From the NCBI GenBank assembly GCA_024138025.1, contig JAMXBD010003411.1:57231-121230 (forward strand): DNA of 64,000 nt, read 5' to 3'. Source of the DNA: Combretum micranthum (Eukaryota > Streptophyta > Magnoliopsida > Myrtales > Combretaceae). The notes below the pieces were generated by a model. The model ran no database searches. It saw nothing but the letters and a program-made list of their open reading frames with translations, and had not been told where the DNA came from. This document shows positions 1-10,699 of the stretch, one piece after another. The position numbers were made by a program, and so were the translations under genes. Numbering within the stretch: the first letter of the stretch is position 1; every line of letters starts with the position of its first letter.

Positions 1-1184
1 AACTTGTATATAGCAATGAGTAGAGTCAATCTATAGAGATTGGTGAAATCTATTTCCATCTAGAAATTATAATAAGAAAAGAAGAAGGGGTTTTATGAAA
101 TCAAAGAAAACTAATTATAACTAGAGCTAACAAATACAATTTAAGATTTAATTCAATATCAAAGGGTTCCTAACCAAAGGTATGTTACAATCCAGTTCAT
201 AGAATTGATCAATGATGCAAAAATTTCCTTTCTTTATCTTAGATAAATTGGTTGTTGAAATACCCTAAAATCTTATTTGAGTTAATTAGATATTATTAGA
301 CGATTAGTATAAAAATACAAGTGATTTTGAACCTTAACTTAAATTTAGTTTATAAATTGATTTTAAATGATTTAGTTAGTGGAGTTTTATAAACTGCAGG
401 ATATTATTAGATAGTTTAACCTAATTAAATTAGAAAATGAATCTAATTGAAAATGGAGATTTCAATACCTTAAATACTCGATTTAATCCATTAAACTACT
501 TCAATCACCTATTTCAACAAATTTGAACTTATTTAATACCTTCTAATTATTAAATTGAATTCCATTTGTCAAGTCCAATCGCGTAAACCCTAAATCGTCA
601 GTTTAGCTATTTGAGTCAAAATTTTAACACCGTAAATCTTAGAAATTTAAAACTAAATAATTCCTTTTAAATATCAAATTCCTAAAGCCCTAAAATTCTA
701 AATTCAAATATGATATCAATTTTTCTTCAATTAAAATTCCTAAACCTAATTTCTAAATCCAATTAGCTAATTATCTTTCTTCTTTCCCAATTTCCATTCT
801 ACATATCTAAAAGCCGATGACCTAAAACCCTAATTCTCATCTAAAACCCTAAACCCATTAGCAATAAAACAAAGCCCATAAGCTTAAGAGATCAAGTCCA
901 TTAAGCCATGAGAACATGAAATTATCATGCACACACACACATCCAATAAAAACCTAATGTCTAGAAATATCCAATATGTAAAATGACCAAAATAACCTTA
1001 GCCAACTCTTAAAGATTCCTAACCCTAGGAAAAGACTAAAATACCCCTTAAATATCTACACTAGAAATATCTTCTTACTCTAGAGAATTCTAATGCATAT
1101 AAAAAGACCAAAATGCCCTCACTTAATCAAGCCAAAGTACCAAAATGTCCTTAACTCTAGAGATAATTACAAACCATCAAATAA

Positions 1185-1194
1185 TATAAATATA
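1185..1194 (+). promoter_or_regulatory. TATA box of LTR A
   Basis: TATAAATATA precedes a C/T-rich leader beginning about 30 bases downstream, the usual layout of a plant LTR promoter. No other core elements are evident. Confidence 0.45.
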
Positions 1195-3289
1195 GGGATT
1201 AGAAAACCCTAATTCATGTCTCATTTTTTTGCATCCCATTTCTCTCATATTCTCTCTCAAAACACTCTAAAAAATCTCCCAAAAAATACACAAAAACTCT
1301 TCCATCAACCAAGCACATATGAGGTGAAATTAAAGACTAAAAACAAGGTTGAAGTTAAGGAAAATAAACTTGAAGAAGCTTCATCAACTTTTGAATTGTA
1401 GAAGTAGTAATAGACGCAACCATTTGGTTGATTTTGTTAAACCAAGTAAATAATTATAATTAATTTATTTCATTATGTTGATGACATTTAGATTTATGTA
1501 AATCACTAAAATAAACTTAGATTCAAGTATAAATAATGTAAGTATATGCAAACTTGAAAACTGAAATATGCACATGTATATGTATGTATGTTAGAAAATT
1601 GAGTATTTGAAATTATTATATGTATGTTATATGTTGAATTGATATGTTTTATTAAAATGAAGTTATCAAATAAATATATAAATATACTAAAAATAATTTC
1701 TGTTGAAATATATAAGCATATATGTTTGTGTCGATATGTTGGAATTTTGGAAAAATTTGTATTATTGATAATGATTTAAGTTATAATTTATGATTCAAGT
1801 TGTAGAATATAAATCAAAGTATATACTATAAAATAAAACATAGAATAAACATGTTTTAGATGAATTCAATATGCTTAAAGATCAATTTATATGCATATAT
1901 ATTAAATATGGACAGCTTTGCTTATCAAATTTAGATAAAATACTAAATGAATTCATTTTTAGATGAAATTTATAAAAGTGAAATACATTTACTATTTTTA
2001 AAAATTAAATCACGAAATAGCAAAACAGGGCAAAACAGTGTTTCGGCCAGTAGTGGTAACGTGAATTCATATGGCCAAAACGGTAACATTTTCTCATTTT
2101 TTTCGGTGAAACTAAAACGTTTTGAAAGCTCAAGAAGTCTACTTTAACATGATGCAAAGAACCGGACAAGAACCAGTCGGGTTAATGGTTGAAATTGATT
2201 GAACCGATCGGTCGTTGCTGCCTGTGCCCTGCTCTGGACAGTTTTGAATCAATTAAAATTAAAACCATAATTAACTAATTAATTTAGGCCAAATGACCTT
2301 ATAAAAATATAAATATATGTGTTAGGAATTTTACATAAAAATTTTAACTTAAGAACCTGTGTTTACGATAATAAACCGATTTATTAAAGTTAAGGTGCAC
2401 ACTAGTCTTCTATAGAAAATGAAATGAGGGAATTTAAGGCAAATTAATTCTAATCAAATGAATATGAAATTAATGTAAATAATGTGTTTTCATGTTAAAT
2501 TATGAATTTTAAGATAAATAATTAATTATTTTTATTTTATGAATTTATTTAATAAAGTAAGTATAAATATAACATCACAAGATAGTACACACATAATAGG
2601 AAACTAGTTTAGATTCCTTAGTCCATTTAGATGTAAAAATAAATTATAAGTGAAATAAATAGAATAATTATATTTTAGTAAGTTGTTTTACTTAATAAAA
2701 GTTTAATAGATTGATTATAGGACATATTATAGAATTATCATTTTAAATGACCCGATTACCATTTAGTAAACTTGACTAGTTAATTATATTCAACTTGATT
2801 AGATAAAATTAATATAGATTTATTAACTATTATTATCTTAGTAAATTCTTCAGAAACCAACAATTTATACTTAGCTATTAATTGATAAATACCTATATGG
2901 TCATATTAACTAGAAATTGGCTTCGATTAATATATTAGGTTAAACCTTAAATGATAAGGAGTACGTAATTTCTAAAATATGATAGACCACGAATAAGAAG
3001 AGGAGTATGTTATTTCAAATGTATATTTGCTAAAAACTAAGTAGTTAATACGAGTTTGATATAAGTTGATAATTGATTCAAATGCTTATATGAATTAATC
3101 TTTGAAGCAGATATTTGTTAAGAGTCTACATTCTGCTTTATCTTCTGGTTTATCTTCTGATTATTCAAAGCATAGATTTTATACCAGGTACGCAGTGACT
3201 TGTGTGTTGTTTGCTAGGATAGGCATGCTAAATGAACTAATACTTAAAGACGACTTTAATAATTGCTTGTTTCTTGTGCGTGGCCGTTT

Positions 3290-3680
3290 TTAAGACCTGG
3301 CCCGAGGGGCAGCAACCTTGTTAGGCGGTGCCAGTACGGTAGTTAGGCGCTTAGGCCACCATGGGCATGGTGGTACGGTGGGCAGCTGATGGGGGGAACG
3401 GTAGCAGGATAATGTCTACCTGGATCGGAGAGAAGTAATGTAGTGTGGTTCACTTTTGTGGGACCAGTTGAGCTACACTATATTATGGACTGTGATGGGT
3501 AGAGATGCGTAATGGCTGTGATCCTTAGACGAGGCTATTACTTGTAGAGGTAAGAGATATAGGTATTCGGGCTGCCTATATCAACCCTCTGAGTAGTTGT
3601 TGCTACTCAGGACCCCCAGGTTCCCAACGTGTTGCCGGAGTGTAAGTGCTCCACTGTTGTTTGTCGCACTTTAATTTAAG
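3290..3680 (+). repeat. GC-richer U5-like block of LTR A
   Basis: This block stands out from the AT-rich surroundings. It shares order and short identical stretches with 18480-18720 (minus strand) and more loosely with 30660-31130 (minus strand). All three lie in the same position relative to the downstream pyrimidine-tract CAG motif, which identifies them as one LTR family in opposite orientations. It is non-coding. Confidence 0.55.
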
Positions 3681-3758
3681 GATATAAACTATTGGTTGTT
3701 GCATTGCATATAGAATAGGCGTGTGTGCCCTTCTCGTGTGTGCTTGTGTTGCTGTTGT

Positions 3759-3763
3759 ACTGG
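3759..3763. repeat. Target site duplication of LARD, left copy
   Basis: The five bases ACTGG directly precede the terminal TGTAGACACC of the left LTR. The same five bases follow the right LTR at 14228-14232. Related LTRs on the minus strand at 18343-18347 and 30438-30442 carry this site once and uninterrupted, which gives the empty-site sequence. Confidence 0.92.
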
Positions 3764-4346
3764 TGTAGACACCCAATTTTTGCTAAATTTAAGACTCAAA
3801 TTTATGATAAAAATTAGTATTATGTCAAGCTCACAAAAAAATAGTAAAAATAGATAAAAATCAAAAAATTGCACAAAAAAATCAAAAGTAGCAAAAATAA
3901 GAAGTAGTAAGGTAAATAAATAAAAAAAATGAGAGAAAAAAACAGTGTTCTTTTCCAAAAAAAAAGAAAAAATACATTATTATTATTAAAAAAAAATTAT
4001 TTGAGCTTGATATAATACATATTTTTGTTATAAATTGTTCATAAAGATAATTAAATAAATTTTCAAAATTATTTTGAATGAGCCTTAAAGTTTAAATTTG
4101 TTGAACCCAACCAGGTACAGGCTAACGGCCTAACAGTTAAGACCACTGACCCATATGACTAGACCAGCCACAGGACCTGGGTTTGATTCCATGAAGAGGC
4201 AAATAAAGATGAGGATTCAATGTCGGCATGGGATAGACTGGATTTATTGAAGAATCATCAATGGCGGCTGATCAAATTCAATGAATTTGAACGATTCAAT
4301 TGATCCTATACAGAGATATGATCGAATATTCGAGGATTTGATCATC

Positions 4347-4770
4347 AATTTCATCAGTTACAAACAAATCAAATTCCAATTTTCAGGAAATTGGGAAGTC
4401 ATTAAATGCAATTCGTAACTGATCATCAATCAAATTCCAATTTTCAGAAAATTGGGAAGTCATTAAATGTAATTCGTAACTGATCATTAATTTCGTCAGT
4501 TACGAATGAATTAAATTCCAATTTTCAAATTAAATTTTGTCAGTTACAAATGAATTTTGTCATTAAATGCAATTCGTAACTGATCATTAATTTTGACAGT
4601 TACGAATGAATCAAATTCAAATTAATTTTTTTTTGGCGAAAAATTGGAAAGTCATTAAATGCAATTCGTAACTGATTATTAATTTCGTCAGTTACGAATG
4701 AATCAAATTCCAATTTTCGAATTAAATTTTTACGAAAAATTGGGAAGTCATTAAATGCAATTCGTAACTG
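4347..4770. repeat. Palindrome array upstream of TATA in 5' LTR
   Basis: The motif ATTCGTAACTGA occurs about five times, alternating with its exact or one-base-off reverse complement TCAGTTACGAAT, for example at 4471-4506 and 4663-4700. Between them are short palindromes with arms CCAATTTT and AAAATTGG around a 3-base loop. Together they form a run of potential 12-bp stem hairpins ending about 20 bases before the TATA box. Confidence 0.85.
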
Positions 4771-4787
4771 AAATCAGACCATGGATC

Positions 4788-4796
4788 TATAATAGG
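4788..4796 (+). promoter_or_regulatory. TATA-like box of LARD 5' LTR
   Basis: TATAATAGG sits directly after the palindrome array. The equivalent site in the 3' LTR reads TATAAATAGG, so this copy has lost one A, which may weaken it. Confidence 0.55.
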
Positions 4797-4926
4797 AATG
4801 ATCCATGAACAAAAGGAACACAACAATTACAAGGATTACTCAGAGATTCAAAGCATTCGAAAATTTTCAAAGTAAGAGTTTAGAGAGAAGAAAAACACAA
4901 AAAGAGAGAGAGAAAAAAAAAGAAGA

Positions 4927-5245
4927 AGAAGAGCAAATCAATTGTTGGTTTCAGTCTACTCGTGCAGTCAATGGTCTACGGTCAATGGTCAACGGTCCAC
5001 ATCTAGATCAGCGCTCCAGATCAGATCCAAAGTCCAATCCGCTTTTAGTCAAGGTCCAAGCCGTGTGATGGTAATCTCATTTCACTGCCATTTCGAACCA
5101 ATTGCAAGCGATCAATTCGTTCCTGGGGGGAAGAAAAACAAATTGATTGTTGGTCTCAGTTACCTGTGCAGTCAATGGTCAACGGTCAACGGTCCACATC
5201 CATATCAGCGTTCCAGATCTGATCCGAACAATCTAACGGTCCAGG
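4927..5245. repeat. Doubled block inside 5' LTR
   Basis: Two related segments, about 4935-5045 and 5135-5240, share short identical stretches (GTTGGTTTCAGT/GTTGGTCTCAGT, then GTCAATGGTC, AACGGTCCACATC and CCAGATC). They are an imperfect tandem duplication, also present in the 3' LTR. Overlapping open frames here (4805-5068, 4942-5259) are in repeated LTR sequence and match nothing I recognise, so I do not call them genes. Confidence 0.6.
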
Positions 5246-5294
5246 TGAGTTTGGATTAAATTTTTCAATCTAAATTATTTTCATATAGCATTAA

Positions 5295-5545
5295 ATTTGC
5301 TATGAGAATAAATCAAGTTTTTATCAAATCATTCTCATAAATTTGCTATGAGAATAAATCAAGTTTTCATCAAATCATTCTCATAAATTTGCTATGAGAA
5401 TAAATCAAGTTTTCATCAAATCATTCTCATAAATTTGCTATGAGAATAATCCAAGTTTTCATCAAATCATTCTCATAAATTTGCTATGAGAATAATCCGA
5501 GTTTTCATCAAATTATTTTCATAAATTAGCTATGGAAATAATCAT
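5295..5545. repeat. 46-bp hairpin minisatellite in 5' LTR
   Basis: About five tandem copies of a 46-bp unit. Each unit holds TATGAGAAT and, about 20 bases later, its perfect reverse complement ATTCTCATA, so every unit can fold into a 9-bp stem. The last copy is degenerate. The array is repeated in the 3' LTR at about 13155-13400. Confidence 0.9.
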
Positions 5546-5748
5546 CCAAAGTTCAATCAAAATATTTTCATGTAGCATTAAATTAGCCATGAATTATCAT
5601 AAAATGATTTTGGACTTTGAAAAATTGCTTTTTATAAAAAAAAAATCAATTGATTAGATCATAGGATCATCAAAAAATTTTTATAAAAATTCAAAATTTA
5701 ATGAATTAAAGTGAAAAGAGTTCAAAAATAAAATTGATCAACAAATTA

Positions 5749-5801
5749 AGTTCTTTTTAAAAGAACTACGTTTTGTCTGATCTCGATTAGCGAGTACGTA
5801 G
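5749..5801. repeat. Two adjacent hairpins near LTR end
   Basis: The 19-base palindrome at 5749-5767 has 9-base arms around a single central T (AGTTCTTTT / AAAAGAACT). It overlaps a second hairpin with outer arms CTACG/CGTAG (5766-5770 and 5797-5801) and inner arms CTCG/CGAG. A block of the form GAACTACG...TACGTAGG is, from memory, a recurrent signature in Tat/Ogre LTRs. It may mark RNA processing or the R region. Confidence 0.7.
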
Positions 5802-6347
5802 GCACCTGCGGGGCGACATTAAAAAATAAAAAAAATGTTTTTTTTTAATATTGTGAATAATATTTTGTAAATATAAGTTTTTGTTTAAAAAAAATATATT
5901 GTTGATATTGATATTCTAAAAATAATAAAAATGAAAAAAGCACATAAAAAAAAAAAAATGAATAATGTGATTTGTGAATATTGTTTCATAATGTATATTT
6001 GAATTTTTGAGCATGAAAAGGATAGTTATAAATTTAAAATTCCAAAAGTGGTAACCATTTGGTTTTAATAGGTTAGCCCCCGAATCCATGATATCTGGTT
6101 TTAAAAGTTGATTTTTTAAATCAAATTTTCGCAGACTAGTAGCTAAGTTAGGATCAACCGACCCATTGATCCTAGCTTTTTATTTTTTCCCGATTTATAT
6201 CGGGTGGCGACTCTAAAAGTTTTCAAAAATTAAAATTTCTTTTAACCCCTAGTCGAGGATTCATGTTAAATGGGTTCGGGTTTAATGTGAATCGGGTTAG
6301 GAGAAATGAACCAGATAGATAGTGGAAAAAATCCAGGCTCGACAGCT

Positions 6348-6365
6348 TGGCGACTCCACTGGGGA
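6348..6365 (+). other. Primer-binding site of LARD (tRNA-Arg type)
   Basis: TGGCGACTCCACTGGGGA begins 3 bases after the left LTR. It is complementary to the CCA-bearing 3' end of a plant tRNA-Arg as I recall that sequence. This is the primer reported for Ogre-type Gypsy elements. Confidence 0.8.
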
Positions 6366-8000
6366 CGCCTAAATTTTTTTTAAAAAAGAGAGGGCTAGCC
6401 ACTTAGGAATTTTAAATTTTAAATTTATCCTTGCTCAATTTTTGTGAATATATGATTCTTTGTATATTATATTGAATAATTTTTTGTAAATATATACTAA
6501 CCTTGCAGGTATGAAAAATGAAGGCAAAAGCTTGATTGTTTGTTTATTTATTTAAGTATTGCATTGCATTTGCATTGCATTTGCACAATATGTGTGCTAG
6601 ATACGGTCGGACCCAGGCCGTCTTAAGAGCCTAAGCGAGGAGGACGAAGTAAGGTCCGGGGGCTGTGGCTTTCCACCCTCTAGATCAAGAAATGTCCTCC
6701 CACTCCGGTTTAGTAACCACTAAATCGGGGACCTATAGAACCTCACCAAATCATGCATTCATTAACATGGGATTTTGACCAAACTTTTCAAAAAAATGGA
6801 GTTGTATTTTCTTCCAAAAAATTTTTTTCAAAAAAAAAAAATTTCAAAAAAGTCCACCAAATTTTTTTTAAAAAATGTGGAGTTGTTTCTTTCCTAAAAA
6901 AGGAAGTTTTCAAAAATCAAACATTTTTTTTAGTAAATAAAATTTTAGATTGAGATGGTTTTTAAACCTTTATTTTTTTAAAAAAAATTAATACCACTTC
7001 AAGTAAAGTTTTTTTTGTCATTATCCCCATTGGCATGGATAGTGACTAATTTTTTTTTCTCAAATGGAGTCTTAATTAATTTTGTTATTTTTTTTAAAAA
7101 AAAGAAGATTTTCAAAAAAATGATTTTTCATCAATTCCAACAAAACTTTTTCACCAAAACTTTCAGGGTCCTTATCTCCATTTATATGGATAGTGACCAA
7201 AATTTTTTTTAAAAAATGGAGTTATTTTTTTTTTTTTAAAAAAAAAGGTTTTCAAAAAAAAATAATTTTCATCAACTCCAGCAAAATTTTTTCATCAAAT
7301 TTTCAAGGTCATTATCCCCAATTGCATCTGTATGCTTGCATCTTTGCATTTTTTTAAAAAAAAATAAAATAAAATAAATGTGTACAGTAGACTTGTAAAT
7401 ACTCATAGAGTAAATTTTGTCCACCTATAGTTATAGGTCCTCTCCAATCAAAATTACCTTTGTCATATGTATTCCTCTCCCTTGTCTTCAGGATAATCAT
7501 CCCTGTAAAAATCAACCCCCATTTGAATTTCCTTCAAAAGAAAAAGGGGGGTCTTTTTGTTCCACTATTCTTGTAAAATAATTTTTGCCTTAAAGAAAAA
7601 GAAAAAAAAATGAATTATTTTTGTAAATATCCTTTTTCCACTTTAGGATAAATAATCATTTTCAAACATTCTTTTTTGTAAATATCCATCAACAACTTTC
7701 TTTTTTTTTGAAGATTTTTTAAAATAAAAAGTGAGAACAAAAAGTTGTTGTCTAACAAAAAAAAAAAAAGAGAATAAAAGTTTTTCAAACTTGTTCTCCA
7801 ACAATTTTTTTTTAAGAAAAAAAATGAAAATTGTTTTCCAACAAATGAGAAAGAGAATAAAGGTTATTTTCAAAAAAAAAAAATTAGAAAAGAAGGAAAA
7901 TTGCCAACAGAAAAAGAATGTTTCAAAATTGTTACCCCAATGATCATTCATTTTAAGCTAAAGGCAAATGAAATCAAAACTGGGGCAACCAAAAGGACTT
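6366..8000 (+). other. LARD leader and A/T homopolymer-rich interior
   Basis: A leader-like, GC-richer block at about 6590-6760 includes a strong hairpin (6705-6728). The remainder to 8000 is dominated by runs of A and T, with imperfect reiterations of a segment around GGATAGTGACCA and AAATGGAGTT at about 6770-7330. Open frames here (6753-6953, 7015-7212, 7643-7951 on minus) are Lys/Phe-rich translations of homopolymers and are not genes. I see no retroelement protein motif. Confidence 0.7.
6705..6728. other. Leader hairpin of LARD
   Basis: Arms CCGGTTTAGT and ACTAAATCGG pair over 10 bases with one G-U pair and a 4-base loop (AACC). It lies about 340 bases downstream of the primer site, where retroelements commonly keep packaging or dimerisation structures. 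That role is inference. Confidence 0.6.
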
Positions 8001-8640
8001 TACCAATTAGGGGCATGTTGATAAACCCAAATGGGGCATTTAGTTAAATATCTGAGGCAATAAAAATGGATGATTGTAAGCCAAGAAAATATCTCACTAA
8101 ATAGATTGCCTAGATGAAAAGAGGCAAACTTAATCCCAAACACTACCCTACACACTAAGAGTGGAGTGAATTGTGAGAGATAAAATGGACTCATTCCTTA
8201 AAGGAGGTCTAGTTTGAATTTGATACATAGGTCAAAGTGACATTAGGCATTCATTTCAAAGTCCTAAACACATTATCCTTTGTTAACCCATTTGAGCCTA
8301 TTAAGGAAGAATTTTTTAAAATTAAGCCCTGTCAAGAACCACCCCACAAGGGGCAATGGGGTCAGGGTCATTATCAAGGAGAAAAAGGATTAACTTATAT
8401 GCACTTGCCCTAGTTGCATCAATTCAAGAGTAGTCAATTGACATAAATAAATCATTTCCTTTGAAAGGAAGAAGAGTTTCTATCCCAAACCATACACAAT
8501 CCATATACTTTGAGCTATAAGCATCCAATGGAAAAAATACAAATCACCTTGCAAAAGAAGAAGAAAAAAGGGATACATGAATAAAGTGCCAAAAAAAAAT
8601 GAAGAATAGCCAAGCAAGGTGATTAAACCAAGAAATTACA
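8000..8640. other. LARD interior, no feature seen
   Basis: Non-coding sequence of mixed composition. A C/G-richer patch occurs at about 8325-8370. I see no open frame with a recognisable family and no repeat other than the start of the array that follows. Confidence 0.5.
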
Positions 8641-8935
8641 AGCACATGCTCAAAGTTCAAGCCCATCAAAACACAAGGTCCAAAATTTATATCATGGACC
8701 CACCCACAATTCCACCCTGATGGAAGACAATCACATAAGCACATGCTCAAAGTTCAAAGCCCATCAAAACACAAGGTCCAAAATATATCATGGACCCACC
8801 CACAATTCCACCCTGATGGAAGACAATCACACAAGGTGATCATACCCAAACACTGGGGGCACATGCTCAAAGTTCAAAGCCCATAAAAACACAAGGTCCA
8901 AAATCTATATTATGGGCCCATCCACAATTCCACCC
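8638..8935. repeat. About 100-120-bp tandem repeat, three copies
   Basis: Three tandem copies start at about 8640, 8740 and 8860. Each contains AGCACATGCTCAAAGTTC, then ACACAAGGTCCAAAAT and ACAATTCCACCCT. Copies two and three are complete or nearly so. The array is non-coding. Confidence 0.85.
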
Positions 8936-9895
8936 TTTAGAGACTCTTTGGATCAAAGGAGTTGATTTATTAATGCTCTTGAAACTAGGAATAAGTGCAT
9001 ATTCAAGTTTTCCTTAAGGGTTCTTGACTTGTAAACCCGGGATGTGTTGAAAAATTTTCAAAAAAAAAAAAAAAGCCTTTATGAAATATCTCTTTTTGAT
9101 TAAAGCCAACAACCAAAACCCACATTACAGTCCAAAAAAGACCTAATAGATTGACCAAAGTGTGTCACTTGCAAGCCGGACCATAATTTTTGGAATCCGA
9201 GTCAAATGTGTGAAAATAAGCCTAAGAGAGTGTAAGGAAGTCCTCTTTGATTAGGTAACTTAAAATAAGATAACCAACCTTGGTGTAAGAATCATCCCAG
9301 GGGCATGAAATCATTTGCCCCAATTTGAAAGAAGTCTGCCTCAGGGTTAGGAATTAATTGCCCCAAAGTTGGAAACAATGCCCCAATTTTCAAATTAATG
9401 TCCTAAAAGAAAAACTTTGCCCCCAATGATTAAAATTTTTCAATAAAAGACCTTAGGTGGTTAATAGTGAAGCCTTAGGCTGAAAAAAAAAATGAGTGAT
9501 CAATGGGGTTATTTTTACCTGTTGGTAACTTTCAAAAAAAAAAGTTGGAATTCAAAAAAAAAAAAAAGGAAACTTTTTACCTTTAAAAGGTCAAGAAAAG
9601 AAGGAATTTCTTCCAAAAAAATAAAATAAAAATAAAAAGTTTTTTCCAAATATCTGAAAAGTAATAAAAAAGGAGAAAATAAGTTTTTTTCATTAAAAGT
9701 AAAAAAAATTACCTTTGGTTTAAATTTTTAAGATAAAAGAATTAAAAAAAAGGTTTTGGTTTTTAAAAGAAAAAGATTCTCAAAGTTTTCTTAAAATTTT
9801 CAATGAAAAAGGGAAGAATTTCCCACATTAAAAAATTAGCAAAAAAAAAAAAATTCAGGCTACGGTTTTCAAAACTTGATTTTCAAGTTTAAGTT
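8936..9895. other. LARD interior, A-rich non-coding
   Basis: This stretch has no recognisable gene. From about 9300 to 9470 there are loose reiterations of GCCCCAA-containing segments. From 9475 to 9860 the sequence is dominated by A runs mixed with short T/C stretches. Confidence 0.5.
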
Positions 9896-10140
9896 TTAGG
9901 ATCACCTGCTCAAATGAGCGTCATCCTATTTGTTTAAGTTTTAGGATCGATTGCTAAAAAAAAAAGCGTCATCCTAAGTATTAGGGTCACCCGCTCAAAG
10001 GAGCGTCATCCTACCTTTCAATCTTTAGGATTATATGCCCAAAGGAGCATCATCCTATTTCTTCAGCATCAGGATAGTCTGCTCAAGGGAGCGTTGTCTT
10101 TTTTTTAATCTTTAGGATCGTATGAGCTTCATCCTATTCC
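9896..10140. repeat. Array of six nested hairpins
   Basis: Six tandem units (about 9896, 9941, 9980, 10025, 10070, 10113) each begin with TAGGAT or a near match and end with ATCCTA, its reverse complement. Most also hold inner arms GCTC and GAGC. Base changes often occur in both arms or outside them; for example, unit 3 has extended inner arms CGCTC/GAGCG. The spacing is about 40-55 bp. A looser continuation with GCTCAAGGAGC-like cores runs to about 10260. Confidence 0.82.
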
Positions 10141-10289
10141 TCAAATTGAGAATCGCTAACTCAAGGAAGTGTTGTGCTGCCTTGTCAAGTTGTAAGTTTT
10201 AGGCCAGCTCAAGGAGCACTTTAACAAGTCGAGTGTCAGCTCAAGAAGCACACTAATGTTAAAACGAAACGACAGTTCATAGGGTACGT

Positions 10290-10680
10290 TTGAACCAAGT
10301 TTCCAAAGTTTGCAAGAAAAGCTTCAAGTCCATCCAAGTCTTCCAAGAAGAAAGAAAAACTTGAAGCCCATCCAAGTTTTCAAACCAAGTTTTCAAAAAA
10401 AAAAAAAAATTGAAGCCCATCCAAGTTTTCAAACCAAGTTTTCCAAAAAAAAAAAAAAAATTTGAAGCCCATCCAAGTTTTCAAACCAAGTTTTCCAAAA
10501 AAAGAAAAACTTGAAGCCCATCCAAGTTTTCAAAGAAAAAATGCTTGAAGCCCATCCAAGTTTTCAAAAAGTTTTCCAAAAAAATAAAAACTTGAAGCCC
10601 ATCCAAGTTTTCAAACCAAGTTTTCCAAAAAAAAAAGAAAAACTTGAAGCCCATCCAAGTTTTCAAACCAAAGCCCAAAG
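10290..10680. repeat. About 50-bp minisatellite with poly-A spacers
   Basis: About seven copies of a unit containing CTTGAAGCCCATCCAAG, then TTTTCAAACCAAG and a run of 8-17 A. The first copy reads AAGTCCATCCAAGTCTTCC and is closest to the minisatellite in the Gypsy element at 54996-55150. Copy length varies through the A run. Confidence 0.88.
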
Positions 10681-10699
10681 GTCCGACAGTTGACCTAGC

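Larger units (their letters stand above)
1..3763 (+). mobile_element. Gypsy LTR-like sequence A, left part
   Basis: This stretch has no credible coding sequence. It looks like the U3 and R/U5 of a long Ty3/Gypsy LTR read on the plus strand. A TATA box (TATAAATATA) lies at 1185-1194, followed by a C/T-rich leader from about 1215. The GC-richer block at 3290-3680 resembles the reverse complement of 18480-18720, including a shared stretch around ATATCAACCC followed by CTGAGTA. The sequence is broken at 3763 by the LARD element and resumes at 14228. A possible LTR start (TGTTGAAATACC) lies near 253, but I could not confirm it. Short open frames here, such as 1216-1401, show no family signature. 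Confidence 0.6.
3764..6344 (+). repeat. 5' LTR of LARD
   Basis: This 2,581-bp LTR has TG and CA ends. In order it contains an AT-rich start, a palindrome-rich U3 (about 4347-4770), a TATA-like box (4788-4796), a transcribed-looking stretch with doubled blocks around 4927-5240, a 46-bp hairpin array (5295-5545), and a terminal hairpin region at 5749-5801. It matches 11619-14227 almost base for base. One difference of interest is its TATA box, which reads TATAATAGG where the 3' LTR has TATAAATAGG. Confidence 0.95.

Noticed and set aside
825..860. Interstitial telomere-like AAACCCTAAACCC
   Set aside because: Only one to two TTTAGGG-type units occur; ACCCTAA is common in plant leaders and promoters.
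4805..5259. Overlapping open frames repeated at 12663-13083
   Set aside because: They are in both LARD LTRs with frameshifts between the copies, so there is no selection for protein.
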